A DNA stretch of 21,898 nucleotides from DASRRB01 sp036732755 (GTDB lineage: Bacteria > Planctomycetota > B15-G4 > SIAN01): the NCBI GenBank assembly GCA_036732755.1, contig DAINBU010000084.1, forward strand, positions 1-21,898. The letters run 5' to 3'. The notes beneath the pieces were generated by a model. That model worked only from the letters and a program-made list of their open reading frames with translations. It ran no database searches and was not told the origin of the DNA. The position numbers were made by a program, and so were the translations under genes. This document shows, one piece after another, positions 1 through 8,145 of this stretch (position 1 is the stretch's first letter; every line of letters begins with the position of its first letter).

Positions 1-32
1 TCGTTGGTTTGGGGCGAGCGTGTCCCGTCCAT
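1..32 (-). CDS. possible start of a further minus-strand gene, cut by the window edge
   Basis: An ATG at 32-30 on the minus strand opens a frame reading MDGTRSPQTN up to the window edge. It is preceded by a purine-rich stretch (GGAGGAG, then AAAAAGG) that could act as a ribosome binding site. It lies downstream of, and in the same direction as, the transporter operon. Ten codons are too few to recognise a product, so this is only a candidate. Confidence 0.2.
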   Translation of the reverse strand, partial: MDGTRSPQTN

Positions 33-157
33 CGAGCCTTTTTCTCCTCCGCCCTCTCGACCCGCTCTCGCCCGTCGCGCGTTCAACCACGACCCTTGCT
101 CCCCGCGGCCTCTTCACCCGCGCCCTCGATGTCCGCTCCAGTTTCAAGCCGCGGCGG
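33..157. other. intergenic stretch downstream of the DUF2203 gene
   Basis: This 125 bp region has no convincing coding frame. Open frames crossing it on the plus strand are rich in Arg, Pro and Ser and are antisense to the DUF2203 gene. I see no clear hairpin followed by a T-run for a minus-strand transcript. The only T-run (39-43) reads as A on the minus strand and belongs to the purine-rich tract before the possible start at 32. Confidence 0.5.
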
Positions 158-565
158 TTACTCGCCGCGGACGGCCGCCGGGAGCTCGGCGATCGGGCGG
201 CGGCCCGCGAAGCCGCTGTCGAGCGTGTGCCAGAAGTCGATCCGAGCTTCCCCCGCCTTCCAGCACAGGTAGATGCTCTCTTCGCCGAGCCGGGCCGGGA
301 AGTCGATCAGACCGCGATCGAGGTCCTTCAGCTCGCAGCCGATCGGCCCGAGCTCCGCCGCCAGCTTCTCGAGCTCGCCCTGGAGCCGCTCCATGCGGCG
401 CTCGACCTGCTCCGCTTCGGCGGTCTTCGCGCCAGTCGCGAGCTCGCGCCGTTGCGCGTCGAGCCGGCGGTACTCGGCCGCCTTCGCGACGAGGTCGCCG
501 ACGACGCGCGTGACGAAGGGCAGGGTGCGGTTGGCCTGGGCGAGGGTGAAGTGGCGGGGATCCAA
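158..565 (-). CDS. DUF2203 family protein
   Basis: This is a soluble protein of about 135 residues, recognised as DUF2203 from its opening (DPRHFTLAQANRTLPFV), a central charged helical stretch typical of a coiled coil (roughly residues 20-75), and the C-terminal block with GCELKDLDRGLIDFPA and YLCWKAGE followed by FWHTLDSGFAGRRPI. The biochemical role of the family is unknown to me. I chose the TTG at 565 because the family-like sequence starts there. The longer frame back to 649 would add 28 Arg/Pro-rich residues lying inside the upstream ATPase gene. Only 17 bp separate it from the oppF-like stop, so it is probably the last gene of the transporter transcript. The context does not show whether it has any transport role. 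Confidence 0.85.
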   Translation of the reverse strand: MDPRHFTLAQANRTLPFVTRVVGDLVAKAAEYRRLDAQRRELATGAKTAEAEQVERRMERLQGELEKLAAELGPIGCELKDLDRGLIDFPARLGEESIYLCWKAGEARIDFWHTLDSGFAGRRPIAELPAAVRGE

Positions 566-582
566 GGCGGGCGGGCTCCGGG

Positions 583-1590
583 TCAGAGGATGCAGCTTAC
601 GAAGTGGCCCGGCTCGACCTCGCGCTCGGCCGGCTTCGCGGCGCGGCACTCGGGCTGCGCGAACGGGCAGCGCGGATGGAAGCGGCAGCCGGACGGCGGC
701 GCGATCGGCGAGGGCGGCTCGCCCGCCAGCACGATGCGCGCGCGCGCCTCGCCCGGCCGCGCCGCCGGCACGGCGCGCAGGAGCGCCTGCGTGTAGGGGT
801 GGCGCGCGCCGCGGAGCACCTGCTCGGCGCTGCCGGTCTCCACGATCTCGCCCAGGTACATGACCGCGACGCGCCGGCTCACGTGGCGCACGATGGCGAG
901 GTCGTGCGAGATGAAGAGGTAGGCGATCCCGTGGCGCTCGCGCAGCTCGACCAGCAGGTTCAGCACCTGCGCCTGGACCGAGACGTCGAGTGCCGCGACC
1001 GCCTCGTCGCAGACGATGAAGTCGGGCGCGACCGCGAGGGCGCGCGCGATGCCGATGCGCTGGCGCTGGCCGCCGGAGAACTCGTCGGGGCGGCGCGCGG
1101 CGGCGTCGGGCGGCAGGCCGACCGTCGCGAGCAGCCGGGCGACGCGCTCCTCGAGCTCCTTCCCGCGCGCGAGCCCGTGGACGACGAGCCCCTCGCCCAC
1201 GATCGCGCCGACCGACATGCGCGGGTCGAGGCTCGACCAGGGGTCCTGGAAGACGATCTGCATGCGGCGGCGCAGCGCCCGCAGCGGCGCGCCGCGCAGC
1301 GCGCGCACGTCGGCGCCGTCGAAGGTGATCGTCCCTCCGGTCGGCTCGACGAGGCGCAGGATCGCCCGCCCGAGCGTCGTCTTGCCGCAGCCCGACTCGC
1401 CCACCAGCCCGAGCGTCTCGCCGGCCGCGACGTGGAGGCGGACGCCGTCGACCGCGCGCACCTGGCCGCGTACGCGCCCGAAGACGCCGCGCCGGACCGG
1501 GAAGTGGACCGTGAGGTCTCGGACCTGCAGCAGCGGCGGAGACGTCGGCTCCATGGCGGCGGGCGATTCTGCCGCGGGGCGCGTGCTCAT
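583..1590 (-). CDS. oppF: oligopeptide ABC transporter, ATP-binding subunit (OppF/DppF type)
   Basis: Cytoplasmic ATPase of 335 residues that would power peptide import together with the neighbouring ATPase and two permeases. Visible motifs: Walker A GESGCGKT (64-71), Q-loop Q115, signature FSGGQRQR (171-178), Walker B ending CDE (194-196) and switch His229. The D-loop region reads DEAVAALD, where the family usually has DEPVSALD, so Pro and Ser are both replaced by Ala. The C-terminal oligopeptide-transporter extension carries cysteines at 302, 308, 315 and 333, a pattern that in some relatives binds an iron-sulfur cluster. The ATG at 1590 overlaps the stop of the preceding ATPase as ATGA, implying translational coupling. 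Met13 is an alternative start. The substrate cannot be assigned from sequence; dipeptides or oligopeptides are the usual cargo. Confidence 0.9.
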   Translation of the reverse strand: MSTRPAAESPAAMEPTSPPLLQVRDLTVHFPVRRGVFGRVRGQVRAVDGVRLHVAAGETLGLVGESGCGKTTLGRAILRLVEPTGGTITFDGADVRALRGAPLRALRRRMQIVFQDPWSSLDPRMSVGAIVGEGLVVHGLARGKELEERVARLLATVGLPPDAAARRPDEFSGGQRQRIGIARALAVAPDFIVCDEAVAALDVSVQAQVLNLLVELRERHGIAYLFISHDLAIVRHVSRRVAVMYLGEIVETGSAEQVLRGARHPYTQALLRAVPAARPGEARARIVLAGEPPSPIAPPSGCRFHPRCPFAQPECRAAKPAEREVEPGHFVSCIL

Positions 1591-2597
1591 GCGCCGTCGT
1601 CCTCGCGCGAGACGGGACAGGCGAGGCGGTGGTCGACGCCGCCGGACGACGCGATCGTCACGAGCGGCGGGACCTGCGCGCGACATTCGGCCAGCGCGAT
1701 CGGGCAGCGCGGATGGAAGGCGCAGCCGGGCGGCCGCTGCCGCAGGTCGGGCACCTGGCCCGGGATGGCGGGCAGGCGGCCGTCGGCGGGCGTCGGCGCG
1801 TCGAGGCTCGGGCGCGAGCGCAGCAGCCCGCGCGAGTAGGGATGGCGCGGGCGGTCGAGCAGCCGCGTCGCCGGCCCGCTCTCGACGATTCTTCCGGCGT
1901 ACATCACGGCGACCTCGTCGCACAGCTCGCCCACGACGCCGAGGTCGTGGGAGATCAGCAGGATCGCCAGCCCGTCGCTGCGGCGCAGGTCGGCGAGCAG
2001 ATCCAGGAGCTGCGCCTGGATCGTCACGTCGAGCGCCGTGGTCGGCTCGTCGGCGATCAGGAGCGCCGGCCGGCAGGCGAGCGCCATCGCGATGCAGACG
2101 CGCTGCTTCATGCCGCCCGAGAGCTCGTGCGGCCACGCGTCGGCGCGCCGCGCCGGGTCGGCGATCCCGACCCGCTCGAGCAGGCCGATCGCCGCCTTGC
2201 GCGCGCTCGCGCGGTCGGCCCCTCGATGGAGCCGCAGCACCTCGCCGATCTGCGCGCCGACCGGGTAGACGGGATTCAGCGCGGAGGCGGGCTCCTGGAA
2301 GACGAGCGCGAGCTCGGCGCCGCGGATCTTCTGCAGCTCCGCTTCGGGAAGGCGCAGCAGGTCGCGCCCGCGCAGCTCGACCGATCCGGCGGCGATGCGG
2401 CCGCCCTTCGGCGCGAGCGCCAGCAAGGCAAGCGCGGTGAGCGACTTCCCGCAGCCCGACTCGCCGACCAGCCCGAGCGCCCCGCCCTCGGCGATGTCGA
2501 AGCTCGCGCCGTCGACCACACGGATCTTTCCGCCGAGGCCGCCCGGGCCGTCGAACTCGACGACCAGGTCGCGCACGCGCAGGAGCGGCGCGCTCAC
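1587..2597 (-). CDS. oppD: oligopeptide ABC transporter, ATP-binding subunit (OppD/DppD type)
   Basis: Cytoplasmic ATPase of 336 residues, partner of the OppF-type subunit. It shows Walker A GESGCGKS (45-52), Q-loop Q101 in the typical FQEPASALNPV context, signature LSGGMKQR (159-166), Walker B ending ADEPTTALD (182-190) and switch His217. The C-terminal extension has cysteines at 292, 298, 305 and 327 around HPRCP, as in relatives where an iron-sulfur cluster has been described. The start is GTG at 2597, overlapping the permease stop as GTGA. No other start codon fits the alignment of the first residues (SAPLLRVRDLVV). It is the fourth gene of the binding protein-B-C-D-F cassette. Confidence 0.92.
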   Translation of the reverse strand: MSAPLLRVRDLVVEFDGPGGLGGKIRVVDGASFDIAEGGALGLVGESGCGKSLTALALLALAPKGGRIAAGSVELRGRDLLRLPEAELQKIRGAELALVFQEPASALNPVYPVGAQIGEVLRLHRGADRASARKAAIGLLERVGIADPARRADAWPHELSGGMKQRVCIAMALACRPALLIADEPTTALDVTIQAQLLDLLADLRRSDGLAILLISHDLGVVGELCDEVAVMYAGRIVESGPATRLLDRPRHPYSRGLLRSRPSLDAPTPADGRLPAIPGQVPDLRQRPPGCAFHPRCPIALAECRAQVPPLVTIASSGGVDHRLACPVSREDDGA

Positions 2598-3694
2598 GCG
2601 ACGCCCCTGCGCGGCGCCGCCGGCCGGCGGCGCAGCGACTCGCCGAGCGCGTTGATGCCGACCACCACGAGGAAGATCGTCGTGCCGGGCAGGAGCGCGA
2701 TCCAGGGCGCCGTCTCGAGCACCCCCTTGCCCTCCGCCAGCATCTGTCCGAGCGACGGCGCCGGCGGTGGGACACCGAATCCGAGGAAGCTCAGCGTGAA
2801 CTCGGCCAGCAGCGCGCCCGCGACGCCGAAGGTCGCCGCGACCGCCACCGGCTCGAGCGCGTTCGGCAGCAGGTGGCGCAGCGCGAGCCGCCAAGCCGGG
2901 ACGCCGAGCGCGCGCGCCGCCTCGACGAACTCCTCGCCGTGCAGCCGCAGGAACTCGGCGCGCGCGATCTGCGCCGTCGTCGTCCAGCCGACCACGCCGA
3001 GCAGCAGCGCGAGCGTGGTGCGGCCGTGCGGCAGGTAGGCGAAGACGACCAGCACCAGGAACATCTGCGGGAAGCAGAGGAAGACCTCGACGACGCGCAT
3101 CAGCGCGAGGTCGACGAACCCGCGCCACGCGCCGCACGCGAGCCCCACCAGCAGCCCGAGCCCGAGCGCCACCGCCGTCGCCGCGATGGCGATCGCGAGC
3201 GAGACGCGCATGCCGTGCAGGAGGCGCGCCGCGACGTCGCGCGCGCTCCCGTCGGTCCCGAGCCAGTGGCGCGCGGAGGGCGGCGCCGGCAGCACGCCGG
3301 TCGCGATCGCCACGTCGTCCGATTCGAGCGGCCCGAATCCCACCGGCGTCGGCACGACCGCGGCGCGCCCCGCCGCGCGCGTCGCGCGCCAGTCGAGCTC
3401 GTCGAGGCGCGGCCGGCCCCCGCCACAGCACGCAAGCAGCGTGAAGACGAGCGCCCCCGCGACGGGCACGGCGACCGCGGCGCGGCCGCGCCGGCGCGCC
3501 GCCGCGGCGAAGGCGGCGCAGAGCGCGGCGAGCAGCGCGAACCAGAGGCGGTCCTCGCCCGTGAGGCAGCGCAGCACCGGGAAACGCAGCTCGCCGCCGA
3601 AGCGGCCGGCGAGCGGGAGCTCGTGGGCGAGCAGCGGCGCGAGCGCCGCCGCCGCCACCAGCGCGAACGCGCCGAGGATCGCGCCGCGCCTCAT
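2594..3694 (-). CDS. oppC: oligopeptide ABC transporter, permease subunit (OppC/DppC type, long N-terminus)
   Basis: Inner-membrane permease of 366 residues. The permease core starts with the typical PPSARHWLGTDGSARDVAARLL segment (about 138-159), followed by several membrane helices. The EAA loop that docks on the ATPases is EFVEAARALGV (255-265). It is longer than the usual ~300 residues: between the first helix (about 5-23) and the core lie one or two further hydrophobic segments (about 48-65 and 72-90) with a CCGGG stretch and a soluble part ending VVPTPVGFGPLESDD. Such an enlarged N-terminal region recalls YejE-like permeases (recollection, not searched). The ATG at 3694 overlaps the oppB stop as ATGA, and the oppD start overlaps this stop as GTGA. 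Confidence 0.9.
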   Translation of the reverse strand: MRRGAILGAFALVAAAALAPLLAHELPLAGRFGGELRFPVLRCLTGEDRLWFALLAALCAAFAAAARRRGRAAVAVPVAGALVFTLLACCGGGRPRLDELDWRATRAAGRAAVVPTPVGFGPLESDDVAIATGVLPAPPSARHWLGTDGSARDVAARLLHGMRVSLAIAIAATAVALGLGLLVGLACGAWRGFVDLALMRVVEVFLCFPQMFLVLVVFAYLPHGRTTLALLLGVVGWTTTAQIARAEFLRLHGEEFVEAARALGVPAWRLALRHLLPNALEPVAVAATFGVAGALLAEFTLSFLGFGVPPPAPSLGQMLAEGKGVLETAPWIALLPGTTIFLVVVGINALGESLRRRPAAPRRGVA

Positions 3695-4678
3695 GCGAGG
3701 CGCACGCGCCGGTCGAGCAGCGCCTGGACGACGTCGGCGAGCAGGANNNNNNNNNNCCGCCATCGTCGCGACCCCCACCACCACGGAGACTGCCATCACC
3801 GTCGGATAGTCGCGCGCGAGGATCGCCTCGGCCGCGAGCTGCCCCATCCCGGGCAGGCTGAAGAGCTTCTCCACCGTCACGCTGCCGACCACGAGGAACG
3901 GGACGATCTGCCCGAGCAGGGCGACGATCGGCAGGATGCCGACGCGCAGCGCGTGGACGAAGAGGCGGCGCCGCTCGGGGATGCCGCGCGCCGCCGCCGC
4001 GACGAGGAAGGGCTTCGCGAGCTCGTCGAGCATCCCGGCGCGCGCGTAGCGGGCGATGCCGGGCAGCCCCGCCAGCGCGATGCAGGCGACCGGCAGCGCC
4101 GCGTGCCGCAGCACGTCGAGCGCCCCGGCGAGCCCGTGGTCGGGCGCGTCGGGCGAACGCAGGCCGATCATCGGCAGCACGCGCAGCGGTCCGACGCAGA
4201 AGAGCTTCATCAGCAGCGTGCCGAGCAGCAGGAGCGGCGTGCAGTGGAGCAGGAAGAGCAGCGCGCCGGTGGTCTTCTCGCGGCGCGTGCCGACGCGCGC
4301 CGCGCACCAGACGCCGAGCGGGACGCCGAGCCCGAGCATGAGCGTCACGCTCACGAGCTGCAGCCAGAACGTGACGCGCAGCGCGGCGCCCACCTTCGTC
4401 GCCACCGGCTCCGGAGCGATCCCGAGCGTCATCCCGAAGTCGAGCGTCGCGAAGCGGCGCAGCCACTCGAGGTACTGCACGGAGAGCGGCCGGTCGAGGC
4501 CGAGCAGCGTGCGCGTCGCCTCGATCTCCCGCTGCGATACGCGCGCCGCCCCCTCGGGGTCGAAGATCGATGCGAACGGGCCGCCCGGGGCGAGCCGCGA
4601 CAGGAGGAAGGTGACGAGCGTGAGGCCGACCAGCGTCGGCACGCACAGGAGCAGGCGGCGCAGGAGCCAGGCTCTCAC
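3691..4678 (-). CDS. oppB: oligopeptide ABC transporter, permease subunit (OppB/DppB type), broken by an assembly gap
   Basis: Inner-membrane permease. The first helix with LLRRLLLCVPTLVGLTLVTF is the classic OppB/DppB start, and the EAA-like loop DELAKPFLVAAAARGIP precedes the last helices (VSVVVGVATMA). The 10 N at 3747-3756 then interrupt the gene. Before the gap there are 307 whole codons plus one base. After it, the frame LLADVVQALLDRRVRLA and a TGA at 3691 give the expected permease C-terminus, but this frame joins the first only if the true gap is a multiple of three (for instance 9). The stop overlaps the oppC ATG as ATGA. The ATG at 4678 is 15 bp after the binding-protein stop. The gene is very probably intact in the organism. 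Confidence 0.88.
3747..3756. other. assembly gap (10 N) inside oppB
   Basis: Ten undetermined bases. Reading frames on either side show that the nominal length is wrong modulo three. The identical size of the second gap suggests a fixed placeholder. Confidence 0.97.
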
Positions 4679-4693
4679 GAAGGGGGGCGCGCC

Positions 4694-6457
4694 TCAGGGC
4701 GCCGCGAACCACCAGTCGTGCCAGCGCGCGCCGAGACGGTGGATCTTGACGTTGCGCAGCTTGGTCGTCGCCAGCACGAGCGATTGCGGATTGAAGAGGA
4801 AGGTGGCCGGCTGGTCCTCGGCGAGCCGCCGGTGGAGCTGGTGGGCCAGCTCGAGGCGCTTGGCGCGGTCGAACTCGCGCCGCCACGCCTCGATCAGCCG
4901 GTCGCACTCCTCGCTGCGGTAGCCGCAATAGTTGCGGCCGTGGTCGATCGAATGGGAGTGGAAGCGCTCGAAGAGGTCGTCCTCGGTCGGGTCGCCGGTC
5001 CACCCCACCTGCGACCCCTCGAAGTCGTGCTTGGGCAGGTCGACCGTCAGGAGCTGCTGCGTCTCGACGCGGCGGATCGTCATCTCGACGCCGACCCGCT
5101 TCAGCTTCTCCTGGAACCAGAGGTTGCCGGCGTCGAGCGCCGGCGTCGTCGTCGCCGGCACCTTGAGCTCGAAGCGGAACGTCTTCCCGTCGCGGTCGAG
5201 GACCCCGTCGCCGTCGCGGTCGGCGAAGCCCGCCTCCGCGAGCAGACGCGCCGCCTGCTCCGGGTCGAACGGCAGCGGCGCGACCAACGGGTCGAGCTCG
5301 GCGGCGCCGGCCGGCCACGGCCCGCTGATCACGGCGGCGTGGCCGAGGTACTTGGCGTCGCGCACCTGCTCGCGCGGGAAGAGCAGCGTCATGGCGCGCC
5401 GCACGCGCGCGTCGCTGAACGCGAAGTGGGCGTGATTCCAGACCACGTAGATGCAGGACGCGAGGTAGTACTCGTGGAAGGTCGCGAGCTCGCCCCAGCG
5501 CGCGTCCTTCTTCAGCGCCTCCCAGCGCGACACGTCGTTCACCGTCGCGAGCGCGACCTCCCCCTGCTCGAAGAGGTCGGGGGCGCGGCTCACGTCGGTC
5601 AGGAAGCGGATACGCAGGCGGTCGGCGAAGTAGGGCAGGCGGTCGGCGGCGAACCATTCGGGGTTGCGCTCGAGCTCGACGTACTCCCGCTCGCGCCACG
5701 TGGTCAGGCGGTAGGGCCCGTAGCCGACCGGGGCGCGGCCGAGCGGGTCGGTCGCGAACTTGGCCGGGTCGTGCTCGCAGAGGTGCTCCGGCATGATCCG
5801 GAAGTTCGTCCCGAACTCGAACTCGGTCTTGAAGTAGGGCTCCTTCATCTCGACGACGAAGGTGGTGCGGTCGACCGCTTGCACCGACTTCACCAGCGAG
5901 AGGGCGCCGCGCGCCGAGAGCGCCGGGACCTTCGGGTCGCTCAGCATCTTCCAGGAGAACTCGACGTCGGCCGTCGTCACCTCGACCGGCGTCCCGTCGG
6001 GCCGCCCGCGCTGCCACTTCACGCCGGGCCGGAGCTTCCAGGTGTAGCGCAGGTGGTCGGCCGAGATCTGCGGGTGGTCGGCGGCGAGCAGCGGCACGAG
6101 CTCGAGCGTGTCGGGTTCGAGCTCGATGAGCGGCGGGTAGAGGAAGAGGCGGCACATCACCTCCTCCGGCTGCGTCCCGCGCGTGACGTTGTTCAGCGTC
6201 CGGTATTCGGCCGAGGTGTGCTGGGAGAAGGTCCCGCCGCGGCGCGGCTCCTCGCTCGAGCCGCCGCGCAGGCTGCGCCGTCCGGCGTCGGAAATTGCGA
6301 AGGAGCGCGGCGCCGCGACGTCCTCGCCGACACCGGACGACGTCGCGTGGACCGCCTTGGCAGGTGCCGGGCGGACGAACCCGCGCGTGACCAGCGTCGC
6401 GGCGGCGAGGGCCACGACCCAGGTTGCAGTGCCGTTCCGGACGACCTTCCGATTCAA
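4694..6457 (-). CDS. extracellular peptide-binding protein of an ABC importer (SBP family 5)
   Basis: Exported solute-binding protein of 587 residues that would capture peptide-like substrates and deliver them to the permeases encoded just downstream. The N-terminus has two Arg/Lys-rich clusters and a hydrophobic stretch (about 12-24), consistent with a Sec signal. No lipobox cysteine is visible, so it may be free or anchored by the uncleaved segment. The family-5 start is RGGTFSQHTSAEYRTLNN, followed by LRPGVKWQRG, VEFSWKMLSDPKV, PVGYGPYRL and the Asp-rich DRDGDGVLDRDG loop (413-424) usual before the second lobe. The start is TTG at 6457, with GAGGG about 10 bases upstream. No ATG or GTG fits the signal peptide better. 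It opens the oppBCDF cassette, 15 bp before oppB. Confidence 0.9.
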   Translation of the reverse strand: MNRKVVRNGTATWVVALAAATLVTRGFVRPAPAKAVHATSSGVGEDVAAPRSFAISDAGRRSLRGGSSEEPRRGGTFSQHTSAEYRTLNNVTRGTQPEEVMCRLFLYPPLIELEPDTLELVPLLAADHPQISADHLRYTWKLRPGVKWQRGRPDGTPVEVTTADVEFSWKMLSDPKVPALSARGALSLVKSVQAVDRTTFVVEMKEPYFKTEFEFGTNFRIMPEHLCEHDPAKFATDPLGRAPVGYGPYRLTTWREREYVELERNPEWFAADRLPYFADRLRIRFLTDVSRAPDLFEQGEVALATVNDVSRWEALKKDARWGELATFHEYYLASCIYVVWNHAHFAFSDARVRRAMTLLFPREQVRDAKYLGHAAVISGPWPAGAAELDPLVAPLPFDPEQAARLLAEAGFADRDGDGVLDRDGKTFRFELKVPATTTPALDAGNLWFQEKLKRVGVEMTIRRVETQQLLTVDLPKHDFEGSQVGWTGDPTEDDLFERFHSHSIDHGRNYCGYRSEECDRLIEAWRREFDRAKRLELAHQLHRRLAEDQPATFLFNPQSLVLATTKLRNVKIHRLGARWHDWWFAAP

Positions 6458-6459
6458 CT

Positions 6460-6472
6460 CGAGGGTCCCTCG
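6460..6472 (-). promoter_or_regulatory. small dyad covering the ribosome binding site of the binding-protein gene
   Basis: On the minus strand the sequence CGAGGGACCCTCG immediately precedes the AG-TTG start. The arms CGAGG and CCTCG can pair around a GAC loop, and the left arm contains the only ribosome-binding-like purines (GAGGG). A further CCTCG just upstream could compete for the same arm. This could lower or regulate initiation at the TTG start; that role is inference. Confidence 0.3.
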
Positions 6473-6481
6473 CGAGGCGGG

Positions 6482-6497
6482 CCGCCGGTCCCGGCGG
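6482..6497. other. perfect 6-bp stem-loop between the M16-like gene and the binding-protein gene
   Basis: CCGCCG-GTCC-CGGCGG is a perfect inverted repeat in the 74 bp between the M16-like stop (6532) and the TTG at 6457. It has no following T-run in the direction of transcription, so it is not a classic intrinsic terminator. It could mark an attenuation or RNA-processing point, or be chance in G+C-rich sequence. Confidence 0.3.
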
Positions 6498-6531
6498 GGT
6501 CCGCCTCCCTATGCCGCCCGCCGCAACCCAG

Positions 6532-7748
6532 TCACGTCCCCGCCGGGCGCGCCGCCGCGGGGACGACGTCGATCCGTGCCGCCGCCCGGATCAGCTCCTT
6601 CAAGCGTACGGTCGTCTCGGCCGCGGCCGCGCGCAGCCGCGCCGCCCGCTCGAACGTCGCGAGCGGATCGCCGTGGCGCGCCGCGCCGTCGGCNNNNNNN
6701 NNNGCTCGGCCGCGAGGCGCCCCGGGTCGGCGGCGGTCGCGTCGGCACGCAAGACGATGCGGGCCAATGCGGCTTCGACCTGCCCGTCGTCGATCGCGTC
6801 GGCCGCCGCACACGCCCCGTCGAGCGCGCCGGCGAGCGTCGTCACCTCCGCCACTTCGCCGGCGAAGCCGACCAGCGCCCCCTGCCGCGTGGCGACGAGG
6901 TGGGTCGCGTCGCGGCCGGTGCGCGCCTCGAACCACGCGACGGCGAGCGCCACGAGGTCGCCGCGTTCGTCGGCGCGCCACGGCAGGCGGACGCCCGCCT
7001 CCCCCCCGCTCGCGCCCGCGGGGGCGTCGACGCGGCGCGCAGTCAGCGGCATCGGCTCGCGTGGGTCGCGCGGGACGACGCCCCGGGCGCGCGGGATCGT
7101 GGCGAAGGCGTGGAGTGCGGCGAGCTCGAGCGCGGCCGGCGTCCCCGGCCCGACCAAGGCCACCACCGCGCCCTCGCTGCCGACCCGATCGGCGAGGAAG
7201 GTCTTGAGCTCGTCGCGCGTGCGGCGCGTCGCGGTCGCGATCGCGCCGCCGTCGCGCGTGGTCGGGTAGGCGGCCTCGCGCAGCCGGTCGAGGACGCTGC
7301 CCGGTTCGACCTTGCGCTGCTCCAAGAACTTCTTGAAGCGCTCCTCCTCGACGCCGTCGGCGACGAGGCGCTTGGCGAGCTCCGCGAGCCCCGCCTCGAC
7401 CAGGTCGGCCGGGAGCGTCGCGAAGAAGCGCGTCGAGTCGCCGCCCACCACGCTGCTCCAGCGCGGCAGCTCGAAGGTCGCATGTCCGGCCGCGAAGGCG
7501 GCCCACCCGCTGCCGGGCGTGACGGCGTCGTTGGCGTAGCCGACCGGGATCGCGACCACGACGGCGACCGTCGGAGCGGCCGACTGCGTGTCGGCGGCGG
7601 CGGCGGCGGCGCGCGAGACGACGACGACGCGCATCCCCGCCTCGAGGCTCGCCTCGTGGATCTTCGGCAGCGGCGCGGCCCCGCTCCCATCCGCGAGGAC
7701 GAGCGCACCCATGACGAGCGCCCCGAGGAGGAGATCAGCGGGGTGCAT
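6532..7748 (-). CDS. exported M16 (insulinase/pitrilysin) peptidase homologue lacking the zinc motif; broken by an assembly gap
   Basis: Protein of roughly 400 residues with an N-terminal hydrophobic signal-like segment (LLLGALVMGALVLA, 6-19). The layout follows an M16 half: a beta-strand start (VVVVSRAA, VAVVVAIPVGYAN), a GSG segment where the family has its zinc helix, then GGDSTRFFATLPADLVEAGLAELAKRL and LEQRKVEPGSVLDRLREAAYP. The catalytic HxxEH is not there: the aligned residues read FAAGH (85-89), so it is probably non-catalytic. The 10 N at 6694-6703 split it. There are 348 codons plus one base before the gap, then ADGAARHGDP onward to the TGA at 6532, so the real gap must be 2 modulo 3. 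The ATG at 7748 overlaps the ridA stop by 14 bp. The family call is moderate because the protein is divergent. Confidence 0.7.
6694..6703. other. assembly gap (10 N) inside the M16-like gene
   Basis: Ten undetermined bases. The frames on either side need a true gap of 2 modulo 3, so the nominal length is wrong. Confidence 0.97.
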
Positions 7749-8145
7749 GCGGGGCCGCCAGGGCAATCGCCTCGATCTCGACCAGCGCGCCCTTCGGCAG
7801 CGCCGCCACGGCGACGGTCGCGCGCGCCGGACGGTGCGTCCCGAAGAATTCGGCATAGACCTGGTTCATGCCGGGGAAGTGGTCCATGGTGGTGAGGAAG
7901 ACGGTCGTCTTCACGACGCGGTCGGGCCCGCTCCCGGCGGCGGCGAGGACGGCGCCGAGGTTCTGCAGCGCGCGGCGCGTCTGCGCGGCGACGTCGCTCC
8001 CCTCGAGCTTCCCGGAGGCTCCGGGCTCGAGGGCCACCTGCCCGGAGCAGAAGACGAAGCCGCCCGCGACGATCGCCTGCGAGTAGGGGCCGATCGCCTG
8101 CGGAGCCTGCTCCGTCGCGACGCTCCGGATCGCTTCACCCCCCAT
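7735..8145 (-). CDS. ridA: RidA family reactive enamine/imine deaminase
   Basis: Small cytoplasmic protein of 136 residues, the normal size for RidA, which hydrolyses reactive enamine and imine intermediates released by PLP enzymes and normally forms trimers. Diagnostic parts: the start AIGPYSQAIVAGGFVFCSGQ (17-36), the central TRRALQNLGAVLAAAG (56-71), and the ligand-binding pair Arg108 in RPARATVAV and Glu123 in GALVEIEAIA, matching Arg105 and Glu120 of the E. coli protein. The ATG at 8145 lies 11 bp inside the end of coaD. The stop at 7735 lies inside the M16-like gene, so all three are tightly coupled. The family is multifunctional, so the exact substrate is open. Confidence 0.93.
   Translation of the reverse strand: MGGEAIRSVATEQAPQAIGPYSQAIVAGGFVFCSGQVALEPGASGKLEGSDVAAQTRRALQNLGAVLAAAGSGPDRVVKTTVFLTTMDHFPGMNQVYAEFFGTHRPARATVAVAALPKGALVEIEAIALAAPHAPR

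Noticed and set aside
39..43. T-run as an intrinsic terminator
   Set aside because: It lies on the plus strand, no G+C-rich hairpin directly precedes it, and no plus-strand gene ends there.
566..649. A longer N-terminus for the DUF2203 protein starting at 649
   Set aside because: The added residues are Arg/Pro-rich and lie inside the oppF coding region. The family-like sequence begins at the TTG at 565.
5186..5221. DRDGDGVLDRDG as a dockerin or EF-hand module
   Set aside because: Such an Asp-rich loop is a common part of family-5 binding proteins between the lobes. There is no second repeat or cellulosome context.
1587..6155. A 1522-codon minus-strand open frame
   Set aside because: Only its last 336 codons (oppD) look like protein. 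The rest is Arg/Ala-rich, out of frame with oppC, oppB and the binding protein, and crosses the N gap. Long false frames are expected at this G+C content.
2873..7207. A 1444-codon plus-strand open frame
   Set aside because: It is antisense to the transporter genes, made mostly of Arg, Glu, Ala and Gly, has no recognisable domain and crosses both N gaps.
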